Shown here piece after piece: positions 25,701 to 34,101 of a stretch of DNA of 35,926 nucleotides (positions within the stretch are counted from its first letter, which is position 1; every line of letters begins with the position of its first letter). The position numbers and the translations under genes were made by a program. Origin of the DNA: Desulfotignum sp. (lineage in GTDB: Bacteria > Desulfobacterota > Desulfobacteria > Desulfobacterales > Desulfobacteraceae); the NCBI GenBank assembly GCA_021737695.1, contig JAIPDL010000035.1, positions 1-35,926 on the forward strand. The letters run 5' to 3'. A model generated the notes under the pieces. That model did no database searches. It saw only the letters and a program-made list of their open reading frames with translations, and was not told where the DNA came from.

Positions 25701-27081
25701 CATTGATCTTTTCTCTGGCAAACCATTCCAGCCCGTTGGCAAACCCGAACCCGCCGCATACGGAAAACAGGGCGCACAAAGCGGTCCGCATTTTCGCATA
25801 GGTAAGGGACACGGATGCCAGCCGGTTGTTGTCATGGGTCTCTGCATAATGGATCATATGGCCGCAGGTGTCGGATATGTCAACGGCAAAGGGCAGATAT
25901 TCGGCGATCTCTTCCCGGGAGTAGTGCTGAAACAGCTCGGAATAGGCCCAGTTGAAATTGCCGCGACCCAGAATCGCCTGGGTGGTTTTCAAGGGCCCGC
26001 CCAGTCCTTCCAGAAGAAACAGGGTGTCCGGATATTCCTGCCTTACCTTGGCCACCATATATTCCCAGGCGTCGATGGGTACCATGTAGCCGGCATCACA
26101 CCGGAACCCGTCCACACCCCGGTGGCACCAGAGCAGAAAAATTTCCGCCATATACTGCCATAGATCGGTGTGGGAATAATCCAGTTTGGTCAGATCCGCC
26201 CATACCACGCCCCATGCGCCCGGGGCCTTGATCTGCCCGTCTTCCCCCCGTACCAGCCATTCCGGGTGGGTTTCATGGATGGCTGCGGCCCATCCCGTAT
26301 GGTTGATGGCAATGTCTAAAATCAGGTATCCGTTATGATAATGCACGGCATCCACCAGTTCCATGAACTGTTCCAGCGGGGTGGCTGCCGGATCGAACCG
26401 GGCCAGGGCCGGGTCCACATCCGTGAAGTTCAGGGCCGCATAAGGGCTTCCGAACCGGCCCATGCGGGCATAGGTGGTGGGCGTGGGATGAATGGGCAAC
26501 AGATGCAGGGCCCGGCACCCCAGTGTGGAAAAGATAAACCCGATCTGATCCCGAAGATCCCGGAATTTCCCGGATTCCGGAATCACGGTGAAACCGCTGT
26601 CGTCCAGGGTTTCCATCAACGGTACCAGAGATCGCTCCAGACCGGGACCCGGCGCATTTTTAGACGGGCCGAACTGCCGGACAAAGGCATTGTAAATGAT
26701 ATTGGCACAGCAGGTGCCGGCAGGTTCCACATTTAAAATGCAGTTGTCTCCTTCCGGCCAGACGGGAACACTCTGATTGTCAGGCATAAAAAAGCATTTG
26801 GCCTGAAAATATCCGGTCTGATGCAACGGCAGCAACAGGGTGAACGTGACGGCATCCTGCCGGGTCATCTGGATATCATACCAGCCTTCATCCAGTTTGA
26901 TCTCATTTTTTTCCACCCGGTCAATGATTTCCTGCCGGGCAATGGCAGCGGTTCCCAGGTTGGTTCGCACCCAGGCATTCCCGGCCGCCTTTTTGTTCAA
27001 GGTCAGGGTGAACCTGAGACAATCTCCTTTGAACAGCACCCGAGATGTCCCGGTTAACGGCGTTTGAGCAACACTGAGCAT
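22786..27081 (-). CDS. Bifunctional glycogen debranching enzyme, AGL-like (GH13 + GH133)
   Basis: 1,431 residues with two catalytic halves. The GH13 half (about 150-560) has the nucleophile D329 in DGFRCDAGYM, acid/base E358 in LLEGLGG and AETHDNNR, with DIAINHTGW as the first conserved region; this would be the 4-alpha-glucanotransferase. The C-terminal half (about 1050-1425) matches amylo-alpha-1,6-glucosidases (GH133): YPWFLDWGRDSLIFCRSL, FEHNGTLPNMICG, SDAPLWFFACCRD, and YHNGTAWTWPFPVFCEAW. The arrangement and size resemble eukaryotic AGL (about 1,500 residues) rather than bacterial GlgX. The reaction moves maltooligosyl stubs and hydrolyses the remaining alpha-1,6 glucose. GAGGAGGT sits 2 nt before ATG 27081, unusually close. 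It is first in the minus-strand glg operon. Confidence 0.88.
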   Translation of the reverse strand: MLSVAQTPLTGTSRVLFKGDCLRFTLTLNKKAAGNAWVRTNLGTAAIARQEIIDRVEKNEIKLDEGWYDIQMTRQDAVTFTLLLPLHQTGYFQAKCFFMPDNQSVPVWPEGDNCILNVEPAGTCCANIIYNAFVRQFGPSKNAPGPGLERSLVPLMETLDDSGFTVIPESGKFRDLRDQIGFIFSTLGCRALHLLPIHPTPTTYARMGRFGSPYAALNFTDVDPALARFDPAATPLEQFMELVDAVHYHNGYLILDIAINHTGWAAAIHETHPEWLVRGEDGQIKAPGAWGVVWADLTKLDYSHTDLWQYMAEIFLLWCHRGVDGFRCDAGYMVPIDAWEYMVAKVRQEYPDTLFLLEGLGGPLKTTQAILGRGNFNWAYSELFQHYSREEIAEYLPFAVDISDTCGHMIHYAETHDNNRLASVSLTYAKMRTALCALFSVCGGFGFANGLEWFAREKINVHESPGLNWGAKDNQVDFIFRLNWILKNHPTFFHTTRLTLIQKNETQALALLRRHPETGKTLLVLVNLDCEEPCPVFWHRSDVGIEQKEWMDLLTETRVSLRKDGPVAGITLAPGEAMALTPDPGDVQALAADMRRDEQAPAPVPTQVLDQKFRAGVLAVKTALDGYTDVSGLDLNHAARHLSEDPMEFIRSFFPDTLESRVIPFDVTKDLTRQVMVPPGFFLLVKSPVGFRAEILDARDTDRCSLGYEEGLPLKTGGFFALFMPKTFRKIHKPCRLNLRLLHPDKIQKASAFLLYLAPFDTLHLQTTFTRRKIAADPGLTLLAATRTGGMMRAAGDWGQLHSRYDSLLGANLNPDMPENRWMTLARCRIWAIFQGYSRELAKDCLQRFTFSYDNAGRWRFHVPTSEGKYYVLELTLMLSPYTNQVRLSITRPGTKNNRSRILPDDAPVTLIIRPDTEDRSFHDTIKAFTGPETDWPARVRSRDTGVDFSLSNGHTLSMDIQPPGRFVPEPEWQYMVHRPLEATRGLDPASDLFSPGYFSFECAGGHTAELMTRVGNGRTLDPDAWPSPVFESGLTMAQALVRALDAFLVDRGQDKSVIAGYPWFLDWGRDSLIFCRSLVELGRLSDARAILHLFGRFEHNGTLPNMICGQDAANIETSDAPLWFFACCRDILEKTQDTGYLDQDLGGRTLRQVLLDMARSLETGTPTGVKMDPKTRLLYSPSHFTWMDTNFPAGSPRQGYPVEIQALWHNALMFLEKIDPGSQWKHKADQVKQSVETWFWNETAGYFSDCLHGNGPAAGAVPDDALRPNQLLLITLGVIPSGEKARKTVETCLELLVPGGIRSLADRKLAVPLPVVHNNKLVNDPDHPYAGVYQGDEDTNRKPAYHNGTAWTWPFPVFCEAWAKVFGQNSHAAGLAWLGSMKHLMRTGAAGYVPEILDGDFPHTPRGCDAQAWGVSEAARVVHKLSARRT

Positions 27082-27168
27082 AGACCTCCTCGGGATCAGA
27101 AATTATTGTCAGGTGTTTTTATTTCATGTTTTTTGTGCCCGTGCGATCCATTTGCCGGACAAAAAATG

Positions 27169-27197
27169 ATTATATCACATTAAAATTCGGATTACAG
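27169..27197 (-). promoter_or_regulatory. Probable promoter of the glg operon
   Basis: On the minus strand a perfect TATAAT (27174-27169) is preceded by TGA, making an extended -10 (TGATATAAT). The -35 at 17 bp spacing is weak (CTGTAA). Transcription would begin near 27162, giving a leader of about 80 nt before the debranching enzyme. The -35 hexamer overlaps the stop codon of the upstream hypothetical gene. Confidence 0.5.
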
Positions 27198-27683
27198 AAA
27201 CAATTTTCTGTTTTCCCGTATGTGGGTGGTATCGATGGGCAGGCTTTGATAGCTGCCGTAAAGACATACCCGCCGGCACGGGCGCGGATGAGCAATTTTG
27301 AAATGAAATTCCGGGAGCCGGGAATAAAAATCATCAAACACGTGTGCGTCCGTTTCAAGAGATACCCGGCAGTGATCAGCCAGACCAAACATACCGGCAC
27401 TGTGATGGACCATCAGATAAAAACACGCTGCGGAAAGAAACCGGGAATCCTGGGTCTGATACAGCTGAGGATAGAATTTGGAAACATACAGCCCTTTGGC
27501 GAACCGGTCATGGGACAGAATCAGATTCAAAGAAACCATGGCCCGGTTGTCCATGTCGTGCAGAAAATATTCCACACACGTGTCTTCTCTGAGATAACTC
27601 AGTGAAAATCGGTTCATCAGCCGCTTCACCTGTGTTCCCATAAAAAAAGAGATCCCCGGTCCCGGGACCGCTATGTGCATCAT
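27192..27683 (-). CDS. Unrecognised hypothetical protein
   Basis: 163 residues from ATG 27683, chosen because a GGTGGGTGGGA stretch lies directly upstream; a TTG at 27770 would add 29 residues. I do not recognise the family. The protein is soluble-looking, rich in aromatic and His residues, with no signal peptide or membrane segment. Notable stretches are NRFSLSYLREDTCVEYFLHD and a cluster FLSAACFYLMVHHSAGMFGL. It lies between the glg operon and the divergent hmc operon and is on the same strand as glg, so it might be read into glg. Its intergenic surroundings are AT-rich. It is called a gene from its length and position rather than from homology. Confidence 0.5.
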   Translation of the reverse strand: MMHIAVPGPGISFFMGTQVKRLMNRFSLSYLREDTCVEYFLHDMDNRAMVSLNLILSHDRFAKGLYVSKFYPQLYQTQDSRFLSAACFYLMVHHSAGMFGLADHCRVSLETDAHVFDDFYSRLPEFHFKIAHPRPCRRVCLYGSYQSLPIDTTHIRENRKLFL

Positions 27684-27777
27684 TCCCACCCACCTTCCCG
27701 ATTTTTGATGGGGCACCTTATCCCATTCAATTTTGTTGGTCAATGGCGAAAAAAAATTTCCGGCACTCAAATTTTTA

Positions 27778-27820
27778 TTGACATATTCATACTAAAACAG
27801 TAGGAAAAATTCATATTAAA
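27778..27820 (+). promoter_or_regulatory. hmc control region: TTGACA plus a 12-bp direct repeat
   Basis: A perfect -35 TTGACA (27778-27783) is followed by ATTCATACTAAA (27785-27796) and ATTCATATTAAA (27809-27820). These two copies differ at one base and are 24 bp apart, start to start. The best -10 at 17 bp spacing (TAGGAA) is weak, as expected for an activator-dependent promoter. The repeat would overlap the core promoter and is a candidate operator for the regulators encoded downstream of hmcF. Confidence 0.4.
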
Positions 27821-27874
27821 TTGGTTGGTTTATTTTGATGTTTCAACACAACGGTATTTGTAAGGATAGTGACG

Positions 27875-29464
27875 ATGGCAAAACGGATCGCATGTGTATG
27901 GATCGTGGCAGCGGGGATCATTTTTTTCCTGTTTCCTTTTCCGGGGCAGACCGCCTTTGAAAAGGCCGCCGGCCCGGCAGTTCCCCCGGACCGGATCATC
28001 ATCAACCTGCCCCAGGACTCAGATGGGAATGAAATGCCGGCGGTGGCGTTTCTGCATGCCCGTCACAATGAATCGGTGGAAGGTGATTGCACCCGATGTC
28101 ACGTTGAAAAAGACCAGGCCGTGGTTTTCAAATTTCACCGCACCGACCAGCCGGCATCCATGGACCTTTACCATGACAACTGCATCGTGTGCCATGAACA
28201 GCAAAAAGATGCCGGCCAACCGGCCGGCCCCACCACGGCCCAATGCCGGTCGTGTCACGGGGCCACCGTACCAGACCCCGCCCCCGGCATCCAGTGGGAA
28301 AAAATCGATTTTGACCGGTCTTTGCATTACATCCATGAAGTATCCGACCTGATCGTTTCTCCGGACAATCCATCCGCCCCTGACAACTGCAATGCCTGCC
28401 ATCACCAGTACGATGAGGCCCAACAGCGGATCGTGACAAAAACAGGGACCGAAAGCGCCTGCATTTACTGTCACAAAGAAGTTGAGACCGACGGGGTCCG
28501 GTCGATACGAAACGCCTCCCATGATGCCTGTGTGGCCTGCCATCTGACCCAAAAAAATCAGGACGTGAAAGGCGGACCCGTTGAGTGTTACGGATGCCAC
28601 AGGGCGGGAGTCCGGGCAGAAATGCCCGTGGTACCGGATGCGCCCCGCATGAAACGCAATCAGCCGGATGCGGTGTTCATGACCGGGGGAACAGCCGGAA
28701 AAGACCAGGCTGTCTACCGGATGTCACCGGTTGTCTTTGACCACAAAAAGCATGAAACAGCGGCGGCCTCCTGCCGGGTCTGTCATCATGACTCCCTGGA
28801 ATCGTGCAGTCAGTGCCACACGCCGGCTGGAGATGAAAAAGGCGGGTTTGTCCGGCTGGAACAGGCCATGCATGCCCAGACCGAATCCGCCAGCTGTGTG
28901 GGATGCCACGCCCAGGAAACCCGTAAACCCGATTGTGCCGGCTGTCATGATGCCATGCCCCGGGCCCGGGTGACGGAGAACACCTGCCAGGTCTGCCACA
29001 ATGACCCGGACCGGACGGTGGTGCATGATCCTGAAATGCAACAAATGCGTGCCGACACGTTTGTTGCTGCGGCATCCGACGAATATCAGCCTGTGATGCC
29101 AAAAGATATTCCGGAGACGGTCTTCATCGGTGTATTATCCGACACGTATCAGCCCAGCCGTTTTCCTCACCGAAAAGTCATCAACGGCATTGCCCGGCGG
29201 GTGGAAGACAGTGATCTGGCCAATACGTTCCACAAAAATCAGCAGACCCTGTGCATGGGCTGCCATCACAACAGCCCCTCATCTTTGACCCCGCCCGACT
29301 GTGCTGCCTGCCATGCCGTTGCCGGGGATGGTATGCCGGCATCGGCACCGGGCATTCCAGATTTAAAAACCGCATACCATGGCCAGTGCATGGGCTGTCA
29401 TGAAAAAATGGAGATCGCGGCCGTACCGTCCACGGACTGCCAGATTTGTCATGAGAAAAAATAA
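27875..29464 (+). CDS. hmcA: HmcA, 16-heme high-molecular-weight cytochrome c
   Basis: 529 residues from ATG 27875, with AAGGAT 7 nt upstream; GTG 27869 is too close to that site. The N terminus is a Sec signal peptide (RIACVWIVAAGIIFFLFPF) probably cut near GQTA, so the protein is periplasmic. I count exactly 16 CxxCH heme-binding motifs, from CTRCH at residue 72 to CQICH four residues before the end, several followed by a second His (CNACHH, CRVCHH, CMGCHH). Sixteen hemes and about 530-550 residues match HmcA of Desulfovibrio vulgaris. It receives electrons from periplasmic hydrogenase/formate dehydrogenase cytochromes and delivers them to the membrane subunits encoded next. It is the first gene of hmcABCDEF. 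Confidence 0.93.
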   Translation: MAKRIACVWIVAAGIIFFLFPFPGQTAFEKAAGPAVPPDRIIINLPQDSDGNEMPAVAFLHARHNESVEGDCTRCHVEKDQAVVFKFHRTDQPASMDLYHDNCIVCHEQQKDAGQPAGPTTAQCRSCHGATVPDPAPGIQWEKIDFDRSLHYIHEVSDLIVSPDNPSAPDNCNACHHQYDEAQQRIVTKTGTESACIYCHKEVETDGVRSIRNASHDACVACHLTQKNQDVKGGPVECYGCHRAGVRAEMPVVPDAPRMKRNQPDAVFMTGGTAGKDQAVYRMSPVVFDHKKHETAAASCRVCHHDSLESCSQCHTPAGDEKGGFVRLEQAMHAQTESASCVGCHAQETRKPDCAGCHDAMPRARVTENTCQVCHNDPDRTVVHDPEMQQMRADTFVAAASDEYQPVMPKDIPETVFIGVLSDTYQPSRFPHRKVINGIARRVEDSDLANTFHKNQQTLCMGCHHNSPSSLTPPDCAACHAVAGDGMPASAPGIPDLKTAYHGQCMGCHEKMEIAAVPSTDCQICHEKK

Positions 29465-29505
29465 GGAACTTGGTTTAGCGATATGAAACAGACAGAGGAA
29501 TGATT

Positions 29506-30570
29506 ATGGGTATCTCGCGAAGAAAATTTATCGGCGGCCTGGGCGCGTTGGCACTGGGACCGGCCATGGGTATTCCGGGCACGGCCCGGGGTGCTTCCAA
29601 CAAGGAATTTGCCGGATGGCCCGACAGCCAGAGCGTGCTTCATGATATCACAAAATGCATCGGGTGCCGTAAATGCGAAAGCGCCTGTCACCGGGTCAAC
29701 CATCTTCCTGACCCGGAAACATCCTTTGAGGATTTAACCGTGCTGGATCAGAAACGCCGGACCGATGCGGATATCTTCACCGTGGTCAACCGCGTTGACA
29801 ACATCTTGCCCGTGTTTGTCAAAACCCAGTGCAATCACTGCCTGGAGCCTGCCTGCGCATCCGCCTGCTTTGTCAAGGCACTGGAAAAAACCCCGGAAGG
29901 GGCGGTGGTTTATAATGAAAAATTATGTGTGGGATGCCGGTACTGCATGGTGGCCTGTCCTTTCAATATCCCGGCCTATGAATATCACAAGGCCCTGGCC
30001 CCCCGGGTGACCAAATGCACCATGTGCCATCCACGGATTCTTGAAGGCAAACGGCCCGGCTGTGTCGAGGAATGTCCGGCCGGCGCATTGATATCCGGTA
30101 CACGCGATGAATTGCTCGCCTATGCCTGGGATCGGATCCGGACGTATCCGGAGCGGTATGTGTCCCATGTCTATGGCGAACATGAGATGGGCGGTACCAG
30201 CTGGCTGTATCTGTCCGGTCTTCCCTTCGGGCAGGTGGGAATGAGAGAGGACCTGGGCACCAAGTCCGCACCGGAACTCACTTCCGGCCCGTTGTCCGCC
30301 GTGCCTATTGTCGTGGGGCTGTGGCCTGTCCTGCTGACAGGGGTTTATGCCATCTCAAAACGCAAGGAAAAAATCGCTGAGCAGGAAAAACAGGCGGCAG
30401 TGGCAGACGCTGTGGATCAGAGCAAGAAACAAGCCCAGGCCCGGATGGAAACACTCAGGAAAAAATGGGAACAGGAGAAGCAGTCCGCCATCAATTTCGA
30501 GGTGAAAAAAGCGCTTGAAGACGCCGCAGCCAAAGACCCGGAACCGGGTCAGAGCAAGGAGGATGAATAA
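29506..30570 (+). CDS. hmcB: HmcB, periplasmic four-cluster ferredoxin-like subunit
   Basis: 354 residues from ATG 29506 (AGAGGA 6 nt upstream; ATG 29500 is poorer). A twin-arginine signal, [16 protein letters not shown], exports the folded iron-sulfur protein. Four cysteine groups bind 4Fe-4S clusters: [38 protein letters not shown], and CTMCHP with a later CVEECP. Near the C terminus one membrane segment ([18 protein letters not shown]) is followed by a strongly charged coiled-coil tail of about 70 residues ending in [12 protein letters not shown]. It relays electrons from HmcA to the NrfD-like HmcC. The stop is followed by the hmcC start after a single base. Confidence 0.9.
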   Translation: MGISRRKFIGGLGALALGPAMGIPGTARGASNKEFAGWPDSQSVLHDITKCIGCRKCESACHRVNHLPDPETSFEDLTVLDQKRRTDADIFTVVNRVDNILPVFVKTQCNHCLEPACASACFVKALEKTPEGAVVYNEKLCVGCRYCMVACPFNIPAYEYHKALAPRVTKCTMCHPRILEGKRPGCVEECPAGALISGTRDELLAYAWDRIRTYPERYVSHVYGEHEMGGTSWLYLSGLPFGQVGMREDLGTKSAPELTSGPLSAVPIVVGLWPVLLTGVYAISKRKEKIAEQEKQAAVADAVDQSKKQAQARMETLRKKWEQEKQSAINFEVKKALEDAAAKDPEPGQSKEDE

Positions 30571-30571
30571 C

Positions 30572-31762
30572 ATGACAGACAACGGCACTCACACCGACCG
30601 TAAGTGGTGGACTCCCTTTAATGTCATTGTCGGCATCATACTGGCGGCCGGTGCAATATTGACCGTGATGCGGTTCACCCAGGGTATCGGGGCCGTGACC
30701 AACCTGGATAACAACAATGCCTGGGGGCTGTGGATCGGATTTGACCTGCTGTGCGGGGTAGCCCTGGCCGCCGGTGGGTATGTCACGTCGGCCGCCTGTT
30801 ACATATTCGGGCTGAAACGGTTTCATTCGGCGGTCCGGCCAGCCATTCTCACGGCATTTTTAGGATACGCCCTGGTGGTGCTGGCCCTGCACTATGATGT
30901 GGGACGTCCATGGCGGCTGCCATACCCCATTTTCGTCTCCCAGGGAACCTCTTCTCTGCTGTTTGAAGTGGGGCTGTGCGTTTTTCTGTACCTGACGGTT
31001 CTGTTCATTGAATTCACGCCCGCGGCCTTTGAATGGCTGGGGCTGAAAAAAATCCGGGCACTGGTGGTGAAGCTGACCCTGATACTCACCATTTTCGGGG
31101 TGGTGCTGTCCACCCTGCACCAGTCGTCACTGGGTGCGCTGTTCATGATCGCCCCATCCAAACTTCATCCCTTGTGGTATTCCGGTTATCTGCCGGTGTA
31201 TTTCTTTATTTCCAGCATGTTTGCCGGCATGTCCATGGTGATTTTTGAAAGCACGCTGGCACACCGGTATCTGAGCCGTCATATGGATGATACCCATCAC
31301 CGGGAAGCCCCCGGGGTGGCCTTAGGCTTTGCCAAAGCGGCCGCGTTTGTGATGGCGGGGTATCTGGGCATCAAATTGATCGGCATTGCCATTGATGATC
31401 ACTGGCGCCTTCTGACGACCGGATGGGGCATGTGGTATCTGGTGGAAGTCATCGGATTTGTGGCTTTTCCCGCCTTGTTGTTTGCCATGGGTGTGAGGGA
31501 GCGGAATCTGATTTTTGTCCGGTGGGCCGCCGCCTGGACCGTGCTGGGGATTGTTCTGAACCGGCTGAATATTTCTGTGATCGCTTTCAACTATCACCTG
31601 CCGTCCCATGAACGGTATGTCCCCAGCCTGATGGAAATCGGTACATCGGTTTTTATCGTGACCCTGGGCATTGTGATTTACCGGTTTATCACCACCCGGA
31701 TGCCGGTGCTGCATGAACATCCGGATTATTCAGCCCATTCCCCGGAACAAAAAAGTATTTAA
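30572..31762 (+). CDS. hmcC: HmcC, NrfD/PsrC-type membrane quinone-interacting subunit
   Basis: 396 residues from ATG 30572, set by AAGGAGGA at 30556-30563 inside the end of hmcB. About ten hydrophobic segments fill the protein, beginning WWTPFNVIVGIILAAGAIL. It has the NrfD-family layout with LGYALVVLALHYDVGRPWRL and LHQSSLGALFMIAPSKLHPL, characteristic of HmcC/DsrP-like members. NrfD proteins exchange electrons with menaquinone or serve as a scaffold for transmembrane electron transfer; they bind no cofactor. It lies between the periplasmic HmcB and the small HmcD in the expected operon order. Confidence 0.92.
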   Translation: MTDNGTHTDRKWWTPFNVIVGIILAAGAILTVMRFTQGIGAVTNLDNNNAWGLWIGFDLLCGVALAAGGYVTSAACYIFGLKRFHSAVRPAILTAFLGYALVVLALHYDVGRPWRLPYPIFVSQGTSSLLFEVGLCVFLYLTVLFIEFTPAAFEWLGLKKIRALVVKLTLILTIFGVVLSTLHQSSLGALFMIAPSKLHPLWYSGYLPVYFFISSMFAGMSMVIFESTLAHRYLSRHMDDTHHREAPGVALGFAKAAAFVMAGYLGIKLIGIAIDDHWRLLTTGWGMWYLVEVIGFVAFPALLFAMGVRERNLIFVRWAAAWTVLGIVLNRLNISVIAFNYHLPSHERYVPSLMEIGTSVFIVTLGIVIYRFITTRMPVLHEHPDYSAHSPEQKSI

Positions 31763-31788
31763 ACTGAAATGACATGGAGAAGACAACA

Positions 31789-31929
31789 ATGAATACCCTG
31801 TTTTTCACACTTCAGGATTTCATGGTGCACACCAAGGGAATCACCTATCTGATCATGGGCGGCATTCTGGTGGCCCTGCCGCTTTTCTGGTGGTTTTTGA
31901 CAGACAGAGACGATGAGAACAGTTTCTGA
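31789..31929 (+). CDS. hmcD: HmcD, small single-span membrane subunit
   Basis: 46 residues from ATG 31789 to TGA 31927-31929, with GGAGA 8 nt before the start. The sequence has one central membrane helix, YLIMGGILVALPLFWWFL, and an acidic C-terminal end DRDDENSF. The size and position between hmcC and hmcE equal those of HmcD in the Desulfovibrio hmc operon. Its role in the complex is unknown; it probably stabilises neighbouring membrane subunits. Confidence 0.85.
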   Translation: MNTLFFTLQDFMVHTKGITYLIMGGILVALPLFWWFLTDRDDENSF

Positions 31930-31957
31930 TGATAACGAAACATGGAGATATTGACTG

Positions 31958-32635
31958 ATGCATGAGTTTTTGACAGGCATATTTTTCTGGATTGCCGTGG
32001 GGGTGTGTATCATCGGCATGGCCGTGCGGTTTGTGCGCTATTTTCTGGGCCTGAACTGGCAACTGGACCGGGTGGCCTACCGGGCTCATCCGGCTGCAGG
32101 AATCAAAGGGGCCCTAAGATCCATCTACAAATGGCTGATTCCCTTCGGAACCCGTGGCTGGCGCACCCAGCCCGTGATGACGGCCGCGTTTTTCGGGTTT
32201 CATGTCAGTGCCGTGGCCGTGCCGCTCTTTCTGGCCGGGCACAACCTGTTTCTGGAAAGCAAAATCGGGTTTTCCCTGATTACTCTGGGACCGGCCCTGG
32301 CGGATTTCCTTTCCTGGCTGGCCGTGGGTTGCGGCGCGTTTCTGATCCTGCGGCGGGTGGTGTTGCCCGAGGTGCGGATATTGACCACCTGGAACGATTA
32401 TTTCATCTGGTTTATTGCCCTGGCACCGTTTGTCACGGGGCTTGTGGCAAGGTACCAGGTGGGATCGTACGGATTCTGGCTGAACCTGCACATCTTCTGC
32501 GGTGAACTGCTGCTGATCGCCATTCCGTTCACCAAAATGTCCCACGTGTTTCTGTTTTTTGCATCCCGGGCCCAGCTGGGAATGGATTTCGGTATCAAGC
32601 GCGGGGGCATGAAAGGCACCAAAATGGCCTGGTAA
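31958..32635 (+). CDS. hmcE: HmcE, NarI/DsrM-like cytochrome b subunit
   Basis: 225 residues from ATG 31958, with GGAGA about 9 nt upstream. Five or so hydrophobic segments, beginning LTGIFFWIAVGVCIIGMAV. Candidate heme b ligands are the histidines in FFGFHVSAVAVPLFLAGHN and in LNLHIFCGEL / FTKMSHVFLFF, located as in the nitrate-reductase gamma-like family. In Hmc and Dsr complexes this subunit passes electrons between the quinone pool and an HdrD-like cytoplasmic protein. It matches the size and operon position of HmcE and is followed 52 bp later by hmcF. Confidence 0.9.
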   Translation: MHEFLTGIFFWIAVGVCIIGMAVRFVRYFLGLNWQLDRVAYRAHPAAGIKGALRSIYKWLIPFGTRGWRTQPVMTAAFFGFHVSAVAVPLFLAGHNLFLESKIGFSLITLGPALADFLSWLAVGCGAFLILRRVVLPEVRILTTWNDYFIWFIALAPFVTGLVARYQVGSYGFWLNLHIFCGELLLIAIPFTKMSHVFLFFASRAQLGMDFGIKRGGMKGTKMAW

Positions 32636-32687
32636 CCAGGCAAGCAAACAAGAAGACTGGCAACCCAAGTGAAGGAGAAACCAATCC

Positions 32688-34076
32688 ATGCCGGAAGGAA
32701 CATATTGTAATAAAAAACCGATCAATACCCCTGAGGAAGTCAATTTTCTGCTGTCTGACTCCAGTGGTACAAAATACTATGAAGAGATGACGCGTCTGGA
32801 CGTGGACACAGAGCTGCTGGTATCCACGATTGAAAAAACCATGAAAACCCGGTTGAAGACCTGGCTGGAGATCTGTGCCCACTGCGGCATGTGTGCGGAC
32901 TCCTGTTTTCTGTATCAGGTGAACGGCAAAGATCCCAAACAGGTGCCTGCGTATAAGATTCAGTCCACTCTGGGGGAAATCGTCAAACGCAAGGGAAAAG
33001 TGACCAACGCATTCATGCGCCACGCCATGGAGGTGGCCTGGGCCCAGTGCACCTGCTGCAACCGCTGCGGCATGTACTGCCCCCACGGCATCGATACGGG
33101 CATCATGTTCGGATATCTGAGAGGACTGCTCTACCAGCAGGGATTCGTGCCCTGGGAACTGAAAATCGGGGCCGGCATGCACCGGGCGTATCGGGCCCAG
33201 ATGGATGTCACGGATGCGGATTTTGTGGAAACATTCGAATGGATGGTGGAGGAGTATGAAGATGATTATCCCGGACTGACCGTGCCCGTGGATGTCGAGG
33301 ATGCGGATATTTTTTATACGGTCAACGCCCGGGAAGTCAAGCATTACCCGGAAGATCTGGCCGAAGCGGCCGTGCTGTTTCATGCGGCCGGGGAAAACTG
33401 GACCATTGCCTCCAAAGGATGGGAGCAGACCAGTCTGGCCATGTTTGCCGGCGACTGGGCCGCCTGCAAGATGCAGGTGGAATCGGTCTATGGTGCCATG
33501 GAACGGCTCAAGCCCAAACGGATGGTGGGCACGGAGTGCGGGCATGCCCACCGGGCCACCGTGATCGAAGGTCCTTACTGGGCCGGCCGTCCGGACGGAA
33601 GGCCTCCCGTTGAATCGATCCATTACGTGGAATGGCTGGCCCAAGCCCTGGAATCCGGTAAACTGAAAATCGATCCGGACAAACGAATCCAGGAACCGGT
33701 CACGCTCCAGGATTCCTGCAACTATATCCGGAATCATGGATTGAAAAAAGCGACCCGGACCATCATGCAGCACATCGTAGCGCCCGGGTATTTTATCGAA
33801 ATGTCCCCCAACAAAGAGCACAATTACTGCTGCGGCGGCGGCGGCGGGTTCAACGGCATCGGTGTGTTTCGCAAACAGCGCAACCGGGCCCTTCTCACAA
33901 AAAGGGACCAGATTCTGGCAACGGGCGCCCAACTGGTGATCGCCCCCTGTCATAACTGCTGGGACGCCATCCGGGATCTGGAGGAGGAATATGAGATCGG
34001 CATTCGATGGTCTTTTTTAAAGCCGTTGATCATCAAAATGCTGGTCGTACCGGATCATATGAAACCGGAAGAGTAA
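32688..34076 (+). CDS. hmcF: HmcF, cytoplasmic HdrD-like iron-sulfur protein with CCG domains
   Basis: 462 residues from ATG 32688 (AAGGAGA upstream). Two 4Fe-4S sites occur near the N terminus: C63-x2-C66-x2-C69-x3-C73 and C121-T-C123-C124-x2-C127-x3-C131 ([14 protein letters not shown]). The C-terminal half has the CCG-domain features [22 protein letters not shown] and APCHNC that in heterodisulfide reductase HdrD ligate a special cluster at the active site. It has no signal peptide and should face the cytoplasm. In the Hmc model it links HmcE to a cytoplasmic acceptor that remains undefined, possibly a thiol-disulfide. It closes the core hmc operon. Confidence 0.92.
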   Translation: MPEGTYCNKKPINTPEEVNFLLSDSSGTKYYEEMTRLDVDTELLVSTIEKTMKTRLKTWLEICAHCGMCADSCFLYQVNGKDPKQVPAYKIQSTLGEIVKRKGKVTNAFMRHAMEVAWAQCTCCNRCGMYCPHGIDTGIMFGYLRGLLYQQGFVPWELKIGAGMHRAYRAQMDVTDADFVETFEWMVEEYEDDYPGLTVPVDVEDADIFYTVNAREVKHYPEDLAEAAVLFHAAGENWTIASKGWEQTSLAMFAGDWAACKMQVESVYGAMERLKPKRMVGTECGHAHRATVIEGPYWAGRPDGRPPVESIHYVEWLAQALESGKLKIDPDKRIQEPVTLQDSCNYIRNHGLKKATRTIMQHIVAPGYFIEMSPNKEHNYCCGGGGGFNGIGVFRKQRNRALLTKRDQILATGAQLVIAPCHNCWDAIRDLEEEYEIGIRWSFLKPLIIKMLVVPDHMKPEE

Positions 34077-34101
34077 ACCGTCGAAAAAAGGGAGGGGAAT
34101 C

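Noticed and set aside
32595..33953. 452-codon open frame on the minus strand opposite hmcF
   Set aside because: It mirrors the codon structure of a well-supported gene (hmcF). Its translation is rich in G, H, F and P with no domain. High third-position GC of the true gene keeps the opposite frame open.
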